In this document: piece by piece, positions 1 through 9,279 of the stretch | Position numbering within the stretch: position 1 is the stretch's first letter | Layout: the number at the start of each line of letters is the position of its first letter | Assembly (NCBI GenBank): GCA_016709865.1 | Contig: JADJLX010000005.1 | Coordinates: 1,736,001 to 1,800,000, forward strand | From: Bacteroidales bacterium | GTDB taxonomy: Bacteria; Bacteroidota; Bacteroidia; Bacteroidales; VadinHA17 | DNA: 64,000 bases | Direction: 5' to 3' | The notes under the pieces: generated by a model | Seen by the model: the letters and a program-made list of their open reading frames with translations, nothing else | The model's database searches: none | What the model was told of the DNA's origin: nothing | Program-made: the position numbers and the translations under genes

Positions 1-484
1 TCATAAATTGAGATCGGCCATGTAAATCGTTGAATACTAAGAATGAAACTGAATCATCCTCATTACTGAATGTACGAAATGCAAGCGAATTCCTGCTATA
101 TGCGGGATTGGCCACAGTAATTCCATAAATAATCTTCGAATCAGTCTCCCATTGTATAACCTCCTTCGAGAAGATTGCATAACGATATCTGGTACCCGGA
201 GTCAGATTATTTATTCTAACCTTGTGCAGGGTTGATGTTCCCTGTATCCTGCCATATTTTGAATCGTATTTCTTTGGCCGTTCATACCCATAAAAATTAG
301 TGCCATCATCGGGAGCAACTTCAGCCCATGCTATTGCCTTTTTATTGGTAGTCCATACGATCGTTACTCCGGTTTCACTCATATCACAGAGGTAAGGACC
401 ATGCGTTATCCTGAAGTTCTCCTGTGAAAGTCCATTAAATGTCAAGACAAATATCAGTATGAAAAGTAAAAGTAATTTCTTCAT
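1..484 (-). CDS. Metallophosphoesterase, purple acid phosphatase-like (5' part only)
   Basis: The gene begins at 484 and runs off the left edge, so about 161 N-terminal residues are visible. A signal peptide (MKKLLLLFILIFVLTFNGLS) is followed by a fibronectin-III-like domain of the kind that precedes the catalytic domain in purple acid phosphatases (GPYLCDMSETGVTIVWTTN, residues about 29-47). The last residues, FLVFNDLHGRS, look like the first metal-binding motif (D-x-H) of the calcineurin-like phosphoesterase fold. It lies just downstream of susD on the same strand but behind a hairpin terminator. A secreted phosphatase or phosphodiesterase is likely; the substrate is unknown and the catalytic domain is outside the window. 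Confidence 0.75.
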   Translation of the reverse strand, partial: MKKLLLLFILIFVLTFNGLSQENFRITHGPYLCDMSETGVTIVWTTNKKAIAWAEVAPDDGTNFYGYERPKKYDSKYGRIQGTSTLHKVRINNLTPGTRYRYAIFSKEVIQWETDSKIIYGITVANPAYSRNSLAFRTFSNEDDSVSFLVFNDLHGRSQFM

Positions 485-510
485 TCTTATAAAGTTTAGT
501 GTTAAAAGTA

Positions 511-540
511 AGATAAGTTGCCCTTGCGGGCAACTTATCC
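511..540 (-). terminator. Hairpin terminator after susD
   Basis: GATAAGTTGCCC (512-523) and GGGCAACTTATC (528-539) form a perfect 12-bp stem with a 4-base loop. It starts about 21 bases after the susD stop and is followed on the minus strand by a T-rich stretch. It probably ends the SusCD transcript. Confidence 0.7.
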
Positions 541-560
541 AAAACAAAAAAAAGAATGTC

Positions 561-2357
561 CTAATATCCGGGGTTCTGAATAAGCAGACTGTTCTTGCTC
601 ATTTCAGCACGCAATATTGGGAAGAAGTATGCTTTATCCTGCCATGCCCATGTTTCAAAATTTGAAGAAGTTATTTTTGGGACTGTTGCAGTTGTTTTAT
701 CAGGATTCATTTTATAAACTACTGTAACTTTCTTTATCGGATGATAAGCTAATGGTCCTATTACCCATCGGCGGACATCAAAGAAGCGCTGCTCCTCAAA
801 TGACATTTCGATTCGCCTTTCATGACGATACCTGTCGCGAAGAGCTGTACCAGATTCAGTAATATCAGGCATCCCTGCCCTTTTTCTGATCATATTTATA
901 TAGGTCCTGGCTTCAGCATCCTGTCCTAATCCAATACAAGCTTCGGCATAATTAAGTAACACTTCTGCATATCTGATCCAACGCCATGTCGTGGTCATGT
1001 TGAAATACTGAACATCAACTGTAGGATCCTGATATTTCCGCAGATAATAGCCAGGATATCCTCCATTCCAGTCTTCAACTCCACTTGACCTTGTATCAAG
1101 TCCCCAATAAACCTTCATTGAATTTGAAGCAGCATCCCATCTTTCCCATGATCCGACCTGCATTACACCTACAGGATCTCTACCTTCAACATCAGCAGGA
1201 CGTTTTTTCCATTTTGCACCTTCATAAAAAATATCAGCATAAAAACGAGGCTCACGATTTTTGTATGGGCTTGCTGCATGAACGGGGTTCGACCAGCTGA
1301 ACTTTGTTCCATCTTTCATTTCATAATCATCAACCATGTCACCTATAGGGGCATTTGTTCCCCATGCATGGTAACCATTCGGCTGACTTACAAGACCAAA
1401 TATCTGTCCTGAATTTACTGTGAAATATTTAACAAAGATATCCTCCTCAGTGTCTTTTTTAAGGAACATGTCGTTGTAGTTCTTAGCTACAGAATCCCCT
1501 GGAGCTGGCGAAGCCATGTAAAGCTTATAACTTCCCAGATCTATAACAGCCTTAGCTGCATCTTTGGCTGCCTGCCAGCGTGCTGTTCTATTGCCGTCTG
1601 TGTATCCAATAAGTTCAGGATTTGAATAACCCGGAAAAACAGTTGTATTATATAGGTCACTGGCTGCATAAATAAGAACTCTGGCTTTTAAAGCCATAGC
1701 TGCCCCCATTGTAGCACGCCCCTTATTTGCCCCGGTATTATTCACTGGTAATAAACCTGTAGCAAGATCACATTCTGAAACCATAAAATCAACACATTCT
1801 TTATACGAGTTCCTGGCTATTTGAAATTCTTCAGTTAAGCCGTATGGTTTTGTTATAATCGGGACTCCACCATAAACAGCTGTAAGAAGATGATAGAGAT
1901 AAGCTCTTAAAAAATGCGCCTCACCAACTATCCTGTCTTTCATAGTCTTACCATCAATAATAGTTTCGTCGAATGGTACTTTATCAACATTTGCTAAAAG
2001 CAGATTACAAAATCTTATTGTCTTATAAAGATCATTCCAGCTTCTGTATCTGCTTGGGGTGCTCCATCCGGGAATTTTATCGACAGTCAGAAGTCCATTG
2101 TTAAAGTTTTTCGAATCACCATTTCCACGATAATGAGATTCATCAACAATATTAGATTTCAACCTGCCATTAGTAAATGGTTCATCAAGCCGCCAGTATA
2201 TCTGGTTAATGAAGGTTTGTACCAGAGCCGGATCTTTCCAGACATCTACATCTGAAAACTCAGTAAGCGGTTTTGTTTCAAGAAAGTCTTTGTTGCATGA
2301 TGTCATTATGACAGCAACAAAGAGCGCTATATTAAATATAAAAATATTTCTTCTCAT
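561..2357 (-). CDS. SusD/RagB family outer-membrane glycan-binding lipoprotein
   Basis: A 598-residue protein of usual SusD length. The N-terminus is a lipoprotein signal (FVAVIMTSC, then NKDFLETKPLTEFSDVDVW), with the SusD-typical start CNKDFLETKP right after the lipidated cysteine. The C-terminal SusD domain is visible as WRWIRYAEVLLNYAEACIG, followed by INMIRKRAGMP and RHERRIEMSFEEQRFFDVRRW. SusD proteins sit on the cell surface as the lid of the SusC channel and bind oligosaccharides. It lies 11 bases after susC and closes the operon. The actual glycan cannot be read from the sequence; arabinan-, xylan- or galactan-derived oligosaccharides are inferred from neighbouring enzymes. Confidence 0.95.
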   Translation of the reverse strand: MRRNIFIFNIALFVAVIMTSCNKDFLETKPLTEFSDVDVWKDPALVQTFINQIYWRLDEPFTNGRLKSNIVDESHYRGNGDSKNFNNGLLTVDKIPGWSTPSRYRSWNDLYKTIRFCNLLLANVDKVPFDETIIDGKTMKDRIVGEAHFLRAYLYHLLTAVYGGVPIITKPYGLTEEFQIARNSYKECVDFMVSECDLATGLLPVNNTGANKGRATMGAAMALKARVLIYAASDLYNTTVFPGYSNPELIGYTDGNRTARWQAAKDAAKAVIDLGSYKLYMASPAPGDSVAKNYNDMFLKKDTEEDIFVKYFTVNSGQIFGLVSQPNGYHAWGTNAPIGDMVDDYEMKDGTKFSWSNPVHAASPYKNREPRFYADIFYEGAKWKKRPADVEGRDPVGVMQVGSWERWDAASNSMKVYWGLDTRSSGVEDWNGGYPGYYLRKYQDPTVDVQYFNMTTTWRWIRYAEVLLNYAEACIGLGQDAEARTYINMIRKRAGMPDITESGTALRDRYRHERRIEMSFEEQRFFDVRRWVIGPLAYHPIKKVTVVYKMNPDKTTATVPKITSSNFETWAWQDKAYFFPILRAEMSKNSLLIQNPGY

Positions 2358-2368
2358 AATCTCTGTTT

Positions 2369-5300
2369 TTAAAAGGTCATGTTTACTCCAATGTTAAATA
2401 CTTTATTGAGAGGATAGGATGTCGCTGATGTCGACTCCGGATCGAAATCATCAATCTTATCAAGTGTTATCAGATTAAGTCCATTAAGGTAAATTCTTAG
2501 GCCGCTGATTCCAAGCTTATTGATTGAAGGAACATTGTACCCAACTTCAAAATTTTTCAATCTGACATAATCGGTATTCACCAACCAATAAGTATTATTT
2601 TCATTATCTCTCCAATACTCACTATAACGGTTCCATGTTCTCGGTTTAGTTGCATCAATATTGTCTACTGTCCATCTTCCATTTGCATCTGCAGCCCTGA
2701 AGTTTCCAGCCTCTCCCTGCATCTCATAATAATTATTTGTTACAGCACCGGTGGCCCACTGAATAAAAATGGCTGAATAGAAGTTTCTGTATTCCAGATT
2801 CAAATTTAACCCACCAGTAAAAGTAGGAAGGTTCGTTTTGTAGTTCATCTTTCTGTCGAGGCCATCTATTTTACCATCCTCATTCAGATCTTTAAAGATT
2901 ACATCACCTGGTCTGGCACCAGCCCAATGAGGATATGCATCAACTGCTGCCTGATCCCTGAAAATTCCAATAGCCTCATAATAGAGTTCAGAATTCATTG
3001 GATGACCTGTAGATTTCTGATAATCAGGAACACCAGGTGTTTCATCCCAGAATACTATTTTGTTTTCCTGATAGCCTCCATTTAAAGACACATCATACTT
3101 AAATTCACCGAATCTATTTGTATATCCAAAAGTGAACTCAATACCCTGATTGGCTACTTTCCCAATATTCTCTCTTGGCAATGTCAATCCTGTTGACGCC
3201 GGAACAGAAGCATTCCTTGGCCACAAAATATTTGTTCGAAGGTTGTAAAAATAGTCACCTGAGAAAGTCAGGCTCCCATTTAACATCTGTGCATCAAATC
3301 CTATATTCGACTGGTTTGCAACCTCCCATGTTACTTCAGGGTTAGGAATACGGAGTTCGCTAAGGATTTTATTCTCTCCGGTATTGTTAAACACATAGAT
3401 CCCTGATGTTGCACTGTTATAGCCATAGCTTGCGAGATACTGATAGGCAGCTATACGGTCGTTACCAGTCTGTCCCCATGATCCGCGCAATTTAAAATAG
3501 TTAACTATTGAGATATTGTCTTTCCAGAAATTTTCTTCAGAAACTCTCCATCCTAAAGATACACCCGGAAAAAACCCAAATCGTTTAGCTTCCGGGAAAA
3601 TATATGAACCATCCACCCGCCAAACGAATTCAGCAAGATATCTTGAATTATAGGCATAATTAGCACGTCCAAAATAGTTTAATCTTGCACTTACGTCAGC
3701 TGATCCGGAATTATTCTTTTCAAGATCACCACCTGCAAACATCTGATCTACTGCAGTTGAAACAAAGTACTTTCTAAATGCTGAAAATGTGGAAGACTCA
3801 CCTGAAATCATTTCTGATCCGAAAAGAATACTAAAATCGTGTTTCTCCTTAAATACCCTTTTATAGTTTACCAAACCATTAAAAGTCGAACGGGATCCAT
3901 CAGATAATGACTGACTTAACTGGGGGTCAGGAAGTCCTTTTTTACCCTTAGTAAGAACAGGGATTCCATTTGCATCGTAAGATGTTCCATTCCAACTATA
4001 TAAATACCATGGAGTTTCCCAAACTTTTCTGTTCTGAATATTCTTGTCGACGGATCCGTTAGCAGTTACAGAAAGTCCTTTTACCCATGGGATCGTTATG
4101 TTGAGTTTTAAATTACTTTCAAATATATATCTAATATCCTTATCATATCCTGTTTGATTTGTTGTGATAACAACTGGATTACTTCCATTCTCAAGATCAG
4201 GTCCATTCTCACCAGTCGGCCAATATGCCTGCTGTGTTGGATACGATCTCATCAGTGTGGAAAAAATTGAACTTGCCGATCTTGTGGGATAATTCCTGTT
4301 TTCCTGTCGGCCGGCAATGTCGAGACTCAAATTTATATTTTTTGAGATCTTCCCATCAATATTACTTCTGAAATTAAATTGCGAATAATTAGTTGCACTC
4401 TTCTCATAAATTGCATCCTGGTAGTTGCCTCCAAGTGAAACAAAATATTTGAGGCTCTCAAAACCGCCTGTAACAGAGAAATTAGCTGTCTGCTGCATAG
4501 CAGAAGGTTTAAAAGTTGATCCTATCCAATCAGTATTAGGGTAAGCCCATGGATCTGATCCGTCTGCATATTTCTGTACCTGTTCTGCTGTGTATCTTGG
4601 ACTTCTTCCTGCATATACATCAATCTCATTAAGCATGGTAGCGTAGGTTGTAGCATCAGCCATCTCTGGTAAAACCGTCGGCATGCTCCATCCCTGGTTA
4701 AAGGTCAGGCTCACCTTTGACTTACCCAACTCACCACGTTTAGTAGTGATAAGGATTACTCCGTTCGCTGCCTGTGCTCCATATATGGCAGCTGAAGCAT
4801 CCTTTAGAACAGTAATGCTTTCAATGTCACCCGGATTAATTCTCTGCATACTTCTGTTGGCGATACCATCAATCACAATGAGAGGTGAATTATCTCCAAG
4901 GGTATTTGATCCTCTGATTCTTAATGTTGAGTTATCATTACCAGGCTCCCCAGAACGTGTTACAACAACCAGACCAGGTAACCTGCCTGCAAATGAATTA
5001 GATAGGTTTGTTGTAGATGATGCTCTCAGAGATTCTGCTTTGACCGCACTTATTGATCCTGTAACTGTTGCTGCCTTCTGCGTTCCGTATCCGACAACGA
5101 CAACTTCATCCAAACCGGTAAGTTCTGAATGCATTCTGGCATCAACTATCAGTTTTCCCTCAATTGGAAGTTCGAGAGTCAAAAAACCAATAAACGAAAA
5201 TGACAGAGTCGCGTTCATATCTGCTGAAGTAAGAACATATTTACCGTTTTCATCAGTTATTGCACCCTGAGTGGTGCCCTTAACAATGACGTTTACACCA

Positions 5301-5770
5301 ACCATTGGCTGTCCCGATGTTGCTTCCAGCACAGTACCAGTAATTCTGTTCTGCTGTTGCAGATTATAGGATTCAGTTGCAAGCAGTTTTAAACCAGCAT
5401 CCTTCTCACCGGTAGTTAGTAATATTTTCCTGTCGAGTATTAAATAATTCACATCTGTTCCTTTAAACAGATCTGAAAGGATTCCATCAATTAATTTCTC
5501 ATCAGCCTGAACAGTTACAAGACGACTTACATCTATTTGCTTTTGATTAAAAATAAAATAGAATTCACTCTGTTTTTCAATCTCATCCATTACCTTTTCA
5601 AGGGGAGAGTTATCCATATCAAGAGTAACTTTTGCCACCTGCGAATAGGAATCTGCTGCAAAAACAGTGGTCACACTGAGAACAACAATTAGTATCGCAA
5701 TTTTAAGTTCCATAATTAATTTTTTTAGGGATGGGTGATAATGTACCCATAAATCAAATTTTTTCTTCAT
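2369..5770 (-). CDS. SusC/RagA TonB-dependent receptor with STN signalling domain
   Basis: An 1133-residue outer-membrane transporter. Order of parts: signal peptide (to about residue 44), STN domain (about 45-115), a carboxypeptidase-D-like beta-sandwich (ITGTVLEATSGQPMVGVNVI, about 142-225), plug domain (VVVVGYGTQKAATVTGSISA onward, to about 345) and the beta-barrel. The STN domain is what distinguishes receptors that signal to an inner-membrane FecR protein, and a fecR/ECF sigma pair lies directly upstream. So import and gene activation are probably coupled. A shorter start at 5713 is possible, but a long basic N-terminus is common in Bacteroidota homologues. It pairs with the SusD just downstream. 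Confidence 0.96.
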   Translation of the reverse strand: MKKKFDLWVHYHPSLKKLIMELKIAILIVVLSVTTVFAADSYSQVAKVTLDMDNSPLEKVMDEIEKQSEFYFIFNQKQIDVSRLVTVQADEKLIDGILSDLFKGTDVNYLILDRKILLTTGEKDAGLKLLATESYNLQQQNRITGTVLEATSGQPMVGVNVIVKGTTQGAITDENGKYVLTSADMNATLSFSFIGFLTLELPIEGKLIVDARMHSELTGLDEVVVVGYGTQKAATVTGSISAVKAESLRASSTTNLSNSFAGRLPGLVVVTRSGEPGNDNSTLRIRGSNTLGDNSPLIVIDGIANRSMQRINPGDIESITVLKDASAAIYGAQAANGVILITTKRGELGKSKVSLTFNQGWSMPTVLPEMADATTYATMLNEIDVYAGRSPRYTAEQVQKYADGSDPWAYPNTDWIGSTFKPSAMQQTANFSVTGGFESLKYFVSLGGNYQDAIYEKSATNYSQFNFRSNIDGKISKNINLSLDIAGRQENRNYPTRSASSIFSTLMRSYPTQQAYWPTGENGPDLENGSNPVVITTNQTGYDKDIRYIFESNLKLNITIPWVKGLSVTANGSVDKNIQNRKVWETPWYLYSWNGTSYDANGIPVLTKGKKGLPDPQLSQSLSDGSRSTFNGLVNYKRVFKEKHDFSILFGSEMISGESSTFSAFRKYFVSTAVDQMFAGGDLEKNNSGSADVSARLNYFGRANYAYNSRYLAEFVWRVDGSYIFPEAKRFGFFPGVSLGWRVSEENFWKDNISIVNYFKLRGSWGQTGNDRIAAYQYLASYGYNSATSGIYVFNNTGENKILSELRIPNPEVTWEVANQSNIGFDAQMLNGSLTFSGDYFYNLRTNILWPRNASVPASTGLTLPRENIGKVANQGIEFTFGYTNRFGEFKYDVSLNGGYQENKIVFWDETPGVPDYQKSTGHPMNSELYYEAIGIFRDQAAVDAYPHWAGARPGDVIFKDLNEDGKIDGLDRKMNYKTNLPTFTGGLNLNLEYRNFYSAIFIQWATGAVTNNYYEMQGEAGNFRAADANGRWTVDNIDATKPRTWNRYSEYWRDNENNTYWLVNTDYVRLKNFEVGYNVPSINKLGISGLRIYLNGLNLITLDKIDDFDPESTSATSYPLNKVFNIGVNMTF

Positions 5771-5823
5771 AACTTTGAAAGGTTTTTAGTTAGGTTATTT
5801 ATAAAGAGTAACTTAGCATTACT

Positions 5824-5854
5824 AACAGGGAAGCGGGTCCAACGCTTTCCTGTT
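5824..5854 (-). terminator. Hairpin between fecR and susC
   Basis: AACAGG-AAGCG and CGCTTTCCTGTT form an inverted repeat with a 7-base loop and one bulged base, in the 133-base gap between the end of fecR and the start of susC. It may end the regulator transcript or protect the 5' end of the susC message. No long T-run follows on the minus strand, so its termination strength is uncertain. Confidence 0.45.
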
Positions 5855-5903
5855 TTGCTTTAAATAGACTTATTTCATAGGCGCTGTATTTAGAATATTT
5901 AAA

Positions 5904-6950
5904 CTATTTTCTTTTATTTCCGAGTGAAATAATAACTCTCTTTTTTGCATAAATGTCATCAGGTTGCAGGTTGCTGTTTTCAATTTTATAATCAATTAAC
6001 AAACTGCGCTTTAGCATATCCATAACTTCTTCCAGTCCTTCATCAACAAAAGTTGCTCTTAATCTCAATTCTTCATTTAATGCGCTCTCAACGACAACGT
6101 CAACATTATACCAGCGGGCTATTCTTCTGGCAATAACATCGACAGGATCATTCCTGAAAACCAGTTTCCCCTCTGTCCAGGCCAGATACTTGGTAGGCTC
6201 TACCCCTGTAACTGACATTACCTTTTTTTCCTTGTTAAAAACCACAAGTTCATTAGGATTCATTTTGCGGAAATTAATCATCTCCTTATCGGATAGTTCT
6301 ATTGCACCCTTCTCCAAAACTATCTCAACATTATTTTCATTTTCATAGGAGGCGATATTGAAACTTGTTCCCAACACCTTCACTGTTAACTCTTTGGTAT
6401 TAACTCTGAATGGTCTTTCTTTATCATGAACAACGCTGAAAAATGCTTCACCAATAAGGGCAACTTGTCTGTCGTAGATGAAATTCCCATTATATCTCAC
6501 ACTGGAATTACTATTTAGCCAGCCTGTAGAGCCATCAGGAAGACTAAACTGAGCTCGTGTCCAGGCAGGTGCCTTTATTTCTATCCAGGTTTCTTTACCC
6601 TGATTCATATTCAGATAACCTTTCACTCCCCAGAAGATTGCTACAGGGAGAATTAGTATAGCTGCAATCCTGGCAACCCAATTTATAAGGTTTGGTTTTC
6701 TCCTGATTCTATTCCCTTCAGATTTCGTATTTATATCGTAATGAATTTTATACAGTATATGATCAAGATTTTTCTCTTCAGCATCATCATCTGAAATAAT
6801 CTCGTCAAACTGAATTGACAGGAAATGCTTTAATTCCTTATCATTATCGCTATTCCCAAATATTTCTGAAATATAGCTCTCTTCAGTTTCTGAAAACTTA
6901 CTGTTAAAATAGTCCTTTATTCTTTTAATATTTAATCCTGTCGCTGCCAT
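5904..6950 (-). CDS. FecR-family anti-sigma factor
   Basis: A 348-residue inner-membrane protein. An N-terminal cytoplasmic part (about 1-85) is followed by one membrane segment (NWVARIAAILILPVAIFWGV, about 88-107) and a periplasmic FecR domain (AQFSLPDGSTGWLNSNSSVR, then FRVNTKELTVKVLGTSFNI). The C-terminal DUF4974-like domain, with DPVDVIARRIARWYNVDVVV, is the part that contacts the STN domain of the partner receptor. Known family role: it holds the ECF sigma factor inactive until the receptor binds its glycan. The sigma factor gene lies upstream and the STN-type SusC downstream, so all three parts of the relay are adjacent. A 233-base gap separates it from the sigma gene. Confidence 0.93.
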   Translation of the reverse strand: MAATGLNIKRIKDYFNSKFSETEESYISEIFGNSDNDKELKHFLSIQFDEIISDDDAEEKNLDHILYKIHYDINTKSEGNRIRRKPNLINWVARIAAILILPVAIFWGVKGYLNMNQGKETWIEIKAPAWTRAQFSLPDGSTGWLNSNSSVRYNGNFIYDRQVALIGEAFFSVVHDKERPFRVNTKELTVKVLGTSFNIASYENENNVEIVLEKGAIELSDKEMINFRKMNPNELVVFNKEKKVMSVTGVEPTKYLAWTEGKLVFRNDPVDVIARRIARWYNVDVVVESALNEELRLRATFVDEGLEEVMDMLKRSLLIDYKIENSNLQPDDIYAKKRVIISLGNKRK

Positions 6951-7183
6951 AAAATACTTTTCGCTATCCGGAAGAGTGTTGATACTTATAATTATTTCAA
7001 TTTATCCTTCTTTTGTGAAGAAAATAGATTAAGCAGTTCCTATTTACATAAGAACTGCCAATCATCCATTTAACTAACTTGTTATTAAACAATAGTTTTT
7101 ATTCAAAACCATCATAAAATGTTCTACTAACATACAGTTATATCCACAACTGTCGTTTTACACCTATCAGGATAAGAAAAAAA

Positions 7184-7771
7184 TTATTTTGAGATGAATA
7201 AGACAAAAAACAATATTGCAGAGATCTCTTTCTTATTCAGATTTGTTCTTATAAACTTCAGGGCATCAGTCAGTTGATTTTCAACTGTCTTATGACTGAT
7301 ATTCAGTTCCTCAGCTATTTCTTTTACACTTAATCCTTCGAATCTGCTTTTGATGAATATCAGCCTCCTTCTTTCCGGTAACTTACTTACAAGTTCATTT
7401 ACATATTGGAATAACGAATCAAATGTGATTTTTTCGGTCGTATTAGTATCCAACTCATCAATAGTTCCGGCTTTCAAATACTCAGAAAGCTGAGCTTTTG
7501 TTCTGAAGTGCTTTCGAATAATATTAAAAGCAATTGTAAAAAGATATGATTTAAATGAAAGTTCCTCCTTCAGGTTTTCTCTTTTTTCCCATACCACTGT
7601 AAACACCTCCTGAACCAATTCTTCAGCTTCCTCCTCTGATTTCAGATATCCCAGAGCAAATCGGTATAACCTGTTACCATAAGCTTTAAAAAAAGAATTG
7701 AATGCCAGAAGATTACCTTCTGACAAGTTCTTCACTAATCGTGCTTCATTCTCTATCTGACTATATTTCAC
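7184..7771 (-). CDS. ECF-type RNA polymerase sigma factor
   Basis: A 195-residue sigma factor of the Bacteroidota SusC/FecR-linked class. Region 2 is seen at about 20-85 (FFKAYGNRLYRFALGYLKSE, then EEAEELVQEVFTVVWEKR) and region 4 at about 125-175 (LPERRRLIFIKSRFEGLSVK, then EIAEELNISHKTVENQL, a helix-turn-helix). The start codon is GTG at 7771 and a stop codon lies immediately upstream in frame, so no longer form is possible. It is expected to direct RNA polymerase to the susC operon when FecR releases it. The last residues (ISAILFFVLFISK) are unusually hydrophobic. Confidence 0.93.
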   Translation of the reverse strand: MKYSQIENEARLVKNLSEGNLLAFNSFFKAYGNRLYRFALGYLKSEEEAEELVQEVFTVVWEKRENLKEELSFKSYLFTIAFNIIRKHFRTKAQLSEYLKAGTIDELDTNTTEKITFDSLFQYVNELVSKLPERRRLIFIKSRFEGLSVKEIAEELNISHKTVENQLTDALKFIRTNLNKKEISAILFFVLFISK

Positions 7772-7880
7772 TTAGTTGCCCAGTTTTAACAAGCCCAATA
7801 CAGAATTATTGGCTGAGTACAAGTTAAGAATTTTAAGATTATCTGTTCATGAGATAAAAACATAATAATTCTTAAAAAGC

Positions 7881-7927
7881 AAATCGCCGGATAATAAGAG
7901 GTTTAATACTCTTATTTCCCGGCGAAA
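7881..7927 (-). terminator. Hairpin terminator of the arabinose/hemicellulose block
   Basis: An inverted repeat with outer arms CGCCGG / CCGGCG and inner arms ATAAGAG / CTCTTAT sits 20 bases after the last gene of the block. On the minus strand it is followed by a T-rich run (TTTGCTTTTTAAG). This marks a likely end for the long minus-strand operon. Confidence 0.65.
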
Positions 7928-7946
7928 TAATTCTGTTTTTTGAAAC

Positions 7947-9263
7947 TTATACTTTGGGCAATTTCCACGGCTCCCTGTAATTGGGCACAAGGAACCTGTT
8001 CGCATCAGCATCATTAGTGAACTGTGTGCCATCCCACACAAGTTTCTTGCCTGTACGGTACGCAATATTTCCCAGTGCAGAGAACTTTGCAATATGTGCT
8101 GCGATATCAGGATTGGCGTTGGTCTTGAAATTGCGTTTACTCATGCAATCAAGATGATTTACAACATGGTTCTTCAAACCTTCACCTGTACCTTTTACCC
8201 AAGGAACAGCTTCCATTCTGGTGACACCGTTCACGACTTCAGGAATTACTTCCCATCCGCCGCGATCGACAACCAGGGTACCGTTCTCACCAACAAAGCC
8301 TAAAACCGCATTGCGTTTGTAACCTCCGTCGTTGATACCTATCGCATGATCCCACATCACATTGAATCCGTCGAATTCGTATATTGTCTGAAGACTATCA
8401 GGTGTTTCACAGGCATCGTCGGGATAACCGTATTTGCCTCCCATTGCCATTATCGATTTGGGAGCAGTGACGTCCATTCCGAATAATGCAAAATCGAGCA
8501 GGTGAACACCCCAGTCTGTCATCAAACCACCTGCATAATCCCAGAACCAGCGGAAGGTGAAATGATATCTGTTTTTGTTAAAAGGACGGCTTGGTGATGG
8601 TCCGAGCCACATATCATAATCAATACCTGCAGGAGTATCCGTATCGGGCTGCACTGGGATAGAAGTGTTCCATCCCTGATATGAATAGACTCTGACAAGT
8701 CTTATTTTTCCCAACTTACCTGAGCGGATAAAGTCAACAGCATTGAGCCAGTGAGGATCGCTTCTCTGCCACTGACCAACCTGAACAACACTCTTGTATT
8801 TCTGTGCGGCTTTAACCATCAGATTACACTCTTCAATTGTTCTCCCGATTGGCTTTTCGCAATAAACATCCTTCCCTGCCTCGCATGCAGCAACCATCTG
8901 CAAACAATGCCAATGGTCAGGTGTACCAACGATTACCAGATTAATATCTTTATTATCGATGAGTTTACGCCAGTCTTTATAAAGATTGGCAGGTTTCTTA
9001 CCTCTTATTTTCTCTACATCAGCCGCTCTGCGGTTAAGTACAGCATCATCAATGTCGCAGAGTGCAAGACACTCAACCTGCGGGTGTTTAAGAAATTCAC
9101 TAAGATCAGAAAATCCCATACCGTTGCAGCCTATCAGACCAACATTAATCCTGTCTGATGGTGCGCAGCCTGCCAGGGCGCTGGAGAATGCCGGAGCTAA
9201 TCCAATACCGGCAGCGGTGATAGCTGTGTTACGCAGAAATACTCTTCGGGTTGCCATAATCAA
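7947..9263 (-). CDS. Gfo/Idh/MocA-family oxidoreductase with Tat-like signal
   Basis: A 438-residue NAD(P)-dependent sugar oxidoreductase-like protein. The N-terminus carries a twin-arginine signal (ATRRVFLRNTAITAAGIG), so export is likely. The Rossmann fold follows (INVGLIGCNGMGFSDL, about 40-56), then CEKPIGRTIEECNLMVKAA, the family's conserved E-K-P motif, and the C-terminal domain with DWGVHLLDFALFGMD. Secreted members of this family in Bacteroidota are often found in polysaccharide loci; several act as glycosidases or epimerases using bound NAD. The gene is last in the block and 16 bases after aldose 1-epimerase. The second Met, at 9257, is an equally possible start. Substrate unknown. 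Confidence 0.85.
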   Translation of the reverse strand: MIMATRRVFLRNTAITAAGIGLAPAFSSALAGCAPSDRINVGLIGCNGMGFSDLSEFLKHPQVECLALCDIDDAVLNRRAADVEKIRGKKPANLYKDWRKLIDNKDINLVIVGTPDHWHCLQMVAACEAGKDVYCEKPIGRTIEECNLMVKAAQKYKSVVQVGQWQRSDPHWLNAVDFIRSGKLGKIRLVRVYSYQGWNTSIPVQPDTDTPAGIDYDMWLGPSPSRPFNKNRYHFTFRWFWDYAGGLMTDWGVHLLDFALFGMDVTAPKSIMAMGGKYGYPDDACETPDSLQTIYEFDGFNVMWDHAIGINDGGYKRNAVLGFVGENGTLVVDRGGWEVIPEVVNGVTRMEAVPWVKGTGEGLKNHVVNHLDCMSKRNFKTNANPDIAAHIAKFSALGNIAYRTGKKLVWDGTQFTNDADANRFLVPNYREPWKLPKV

Positions 9264-9279
9264 AATTAATTATCAAAGG

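Noticed and set aside
4683..5270. 195-codon plus-strand frame inside susC
   Set aside because: It is antisense to the conserved plug region of SusC and has no independent support.
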